NCBI RefSeq assembly: GCF_012641075.1 | Contig: NZ_JAAXLJ010000005.1 | Location: 62,001 to 126,000, forward strand | Origin: Secundilactobacillus angelensis | GTDB lineage: Bacteria > Bacillota > Bacilli > Lactobacillales > Lactobacillaceae | DNA: 64,000 bases | Direction of reading: 5' to 3' | In this document: positions 63,963 through 64,000 of the stretch, one piece after another | Layout of the letters: each line of letters starts with the position of its first letter | Numbering within the stretch: the first letter of the stretch is position 1 | Made by a program: the position numbers and the translations under genes | The notes under the pieces: generated by a model | Databases searched by the model: none | What the model saw: only the letters and a program-made list of their open reading frames with translations | What the model was told of the DNA's origin: nothing

Positions 63963-64000
63963 CTTGTAAATAGCAAGTGTTTCTACCATCAAATTAGTCG

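Overview
The window reads as chromosome of a lactic acid bacterium of the family Lactobacillaceae: moderate GC, strong AGGAGG-type ribosome binding sites, frequent TTG starts, and a Lactobacillus-type gene set (lysine/diaminopimelate genes, mae-citCDEFXG, galKETR, pepO, lactate oxidase, DHA2 drug exporters). The species is not claimed. I found no rRNA, tRNA, CRISPR array, prophage or intact insertion sequence.

Layout. 1-6.6 kb: lysine operon by the acetylated DAP route, lysA(partial)-dapH-deacetylase-dapA-dapB-patA, then asd with its own promoter. 6.6-15.4 kb: recQ, an orphan OppA-type lipoprotein (minus), a MerR-like regulator, mutY, a DHA2 exporter with a small membrane partner, a small unknown gene and a cold-shock gene with a leader. 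15.4-21.6 kb: ydbS/ydbT PH-domain membrane proteins, a flavodoxin-fold oxidoreductase, a paired SMR exporter, and the KtrAB potassium system. 21.8-33.5 kb: cytosine deaminase, RNase H with an N-terminal hybrid-binding domain, UPF0316, a maltose-type acetyltransferase, a BCCT transporter, a membrane diguanylate cyclase, a D-2-hydroxyacid dehydrogenase, OsmC, a beta-phosphoglucomutase-like HAD protein, DUF488 and a 3-methyladenine glycosylase. 33.5-43.8 kb: menG, map, a Zn peptidase, a broken Crp/Fnr gene, a second DHA2 exporter, a PEPCK/HprK-fold ATPase, lactate oxidase and DUF2252. 44-50.8 kb: pgm and galK-galE-galT-galR (Leloir pathway), each preceded by a cre-like site. 51-60.6 kb: an LDH/MDH-family dehydrogenase, a hydrolase, and divergent citR / mae-citCDEFXG for citrate cleavage and oxaloacetate decarboxylation. 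60.6-64 kb: pepO, a small unknown gene and a universal stress protein.

The most unusual things are not classical genes. Two families of about 110-125 bp intergenic hairpin elements recur. Family A has four full copies, one full-length copy with a partial neighbour, and one partial left arm, at 6.6, 35.2 and 40.6 kb. Family B has two copies, at 19.4 and 62.8 kb. Within each family the inner arms differ almost completely between copies, yet each copy keeps self-complementarity. Other points of interest are two genes that seem to start on near-cognate codons (ATT, ATC) placed correctly after perfect Shine-Dalgarno sequences, a cysteine-free MutY, a beta-PGM homologue with His in place of the second catalytic Asp, an LDH-family enzyme with the malate-type Arg at specificity position 102, and a Crp-family pseudogene with two lesions.
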